6,915 nucleotides of DNA from Herminiimonas sp. (lineage in GTDB: Bacteria > Pseudomonadota > Gammaproteobacteria > Burkholderiales > Burkholderiaceae). This document shows positions 6,217 through 6,915 of this stretch, in pieces. Each line of letters begins with the position of its first letter. Position 1 is the first letter of the stretch. Where the stretch lies: the NCBI GenBank assembly GCA_014377155.1, contig JACMQD010000162.1, forward strand, positions 1 through 6,915, written 5' to 3'. Under the pieces are notes generated by a model. That model was not told where the DNA came from and searched no databases. It saw only the letters and a program-made list of their open reading frames with translations. The position numbers and the translations under genes are program-made.

Positions 6217-6230
6217 TGTGGATAACCACA
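6217..6230. promoter_or_regulatory. Small palindrome containing a perfect DnaA-box 9-mer
   Basis: TGTGG-ATAA-CCACA is a 5-bp inverted repeat with a 4-base spacer. Its first nine bases, read on the minus strand, are TTATCCACA, the consensus DnaA box. It lies upstream of the candidate dctP promoter and before the sensor kinase start, where a regulator-binding site would also be expected. A single box does not indicate an origin. Confidence 0.35.
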
Positions 6231-6265
6231 TCGCAAAGTGCTGTCTACTCTGCGCCAGGATACAC

Positions 6266-6915
6266 ATGCTCGGCTACACTATTACCATCATGCAAATAGA
6301 CAATGCAAATCGACGCTTCGGCCAGTGGCTACCCGGGCGGCGCCACGGATGGCGCTGGATCCTGCCCGTGCTGCTGGTGTTGTTTTTCCTGTCGGTACTG
6401 TTCTGGTTGCCTTGGCAGGCGCAGCAAATGGAAGCCACCGAACGGCAGGAGCAGCTGATCGCCGACACGCTATGGGTCGAGCAGACTATCCGCTTTCAGC
6501 TCGGGCGCGATGAAGAAAGCCTGCGTCTGATCGGGTCCGAGATCACCACCGGTTTTCTGTCGCCCAAGAAACTGCGGGCGCGCGCCGAACCGCTCATTCG
6601 GAACAATCGCGAACTGTCCCGCATCGTCTGGCTCGATGCCGAAGGCAAGATGATCGCGTCTAGCGATGATACGCAGATCAAGCTGGATGATTTTTCGGTA
6701 CCGTCGCGGCAAGCCGCGGTTGACGCCCGCAAGACTCGCACGCCGCGCTATAGCCAGCCGGGACCCAAACCCGGCTTCACCGATCCGGTGCTGATGGATT
6801 ATTTCGTACCGCTGTTCATTAACGAAATTTTCATCGGCAACCTGGTCGCCACGTTCCATGTGCCGAGCATTCTGGAACAGATGGTGCCGTGGTGGTTTGC
6901 CCAGGAAAACGAAAT
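6266..6915 (+). CDS. Membrane sensor histidine kinase, DctS/DctB-like, N-terminal part (cut by window edge)
   Basis: The frame stays open for 216 codons to the window end. Visible are a short basic cytoplasmic N-terminus, one strong transmembrane helix (about residues 31-50: WILPVLLVLFF...WLPW) and an extracytoplasmic region rich in helix (ERQEQLIADTLWVEQTIRFQL). A PAS/CACHE-like fold follows, suggested by RIVWLDAEGKMIASSDD and by DYFVPLFINEIFIGNLVATF. The second membrane helix and the HisKA/HATPase domains would lie beyond the edge, so kinase activity is inferred from this architecture and from the position divergent from dctP. It probably senses an organic acid, directly or through the receptors. 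The ATG at 6266 has AGGA five bases before it and is chosen over the in-frame ATG at 6290, which lacks a Shine-Dalgarno. DctS (LuxR-type partner) and DctB (sigma-54 partner) cannot be told apart here. Confidence 0.72.
   Translation, partial: MLGYTITIMQIDNANRRFGQWLPGRRHGWRWILPVLLVLFFLSVLFWLPWQAQQMEATERQEQLIADTLWVEQTIRFQLGRDEESLRLIGSEITTGFLSPKKLRARAEPLIRNNRELSRIVWLDAEGKMIASSDDTQIKLDDFSVPSRQAAVDARKTRTPRYSQPGPKPGFTDPVLMDYFVPLFINEIFIGNLVATFHVPSILEQMVPWWFAQENE

Overview
The window looks like chromosomal DNA of a beta-proteobacterium in the Burkholderiales, most plausibly near the Oxalobacteraceae. This is inferred from the GC-rich sequence, the style of the XerD, Ogt and DUF1003 proteins, and a Bug/TctC receptor, a family greatly expanded in that order. 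No database search was possible, so the taxonomy is an inference. There are eight protein-coding genes and no tRNA, rRNA, CRISPR array or insertion sequence. Two genes run off the window: xerD at the left edge and a sensor kinase at the right edge.

Left part (1-1375, minus strand): ogt (O6-alkylguanine-DNA alkyltransferase) is followed by xerD (chromosome dimer resolution recombinase). The two share a 4-base ATGA start/stop overlap, so they are probably translationally coupled. A perfect 13-bp inverted repeat with a 4-base loop lies inside xerD.

Middle part (1376-3800): a divergent lipoprotein gene with a CHRD domain (1590-2045, plus) ends in a clear Rho-independent terminator. It converges on a DUF1003 two-helix membrane protein gene (2137-2724, minus). 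Upstream of that gene is a 237-bp spacer with two hairpins, then a DUF72 (YecE-like) gene (2962-3705, minus).

Right part (3801-6915): two periplasmic solute receptors from unrelated tripartite transporter systems lie in tandem on the minus strand. dctP (TRAP type) comes first and a tctC/Bug gene (TTT type) follows 145 bp later. No permease gene is visible in the window. The tctC gene ends in a strong hairpin without a T tract and, 80-120 bp further on, a hairpin with T tracts that should isolate DUF72. Divergent from dctP, the N-terminal part of a membrane-bound sensor histidine kinase (DctS/DctB-like) begins at 6266. The 152-bp spacer between dctP and the kinase holds a candidate sigma-54 promoter (GG-N10-GC) that overlaps a sigma-70-like alternative, and a perfect DnaA-box 9-mer. 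The simplest reading is a C4-dicarboxylate or other organic acid uptake/sensing locus in which the kinase controls dctP and perhaps tctC.

No obviously new defence or mobile system is present. The best leads are the permease-less mixed receptor pair beside a sensor kinase, and several unexplained strong inverted repeats.
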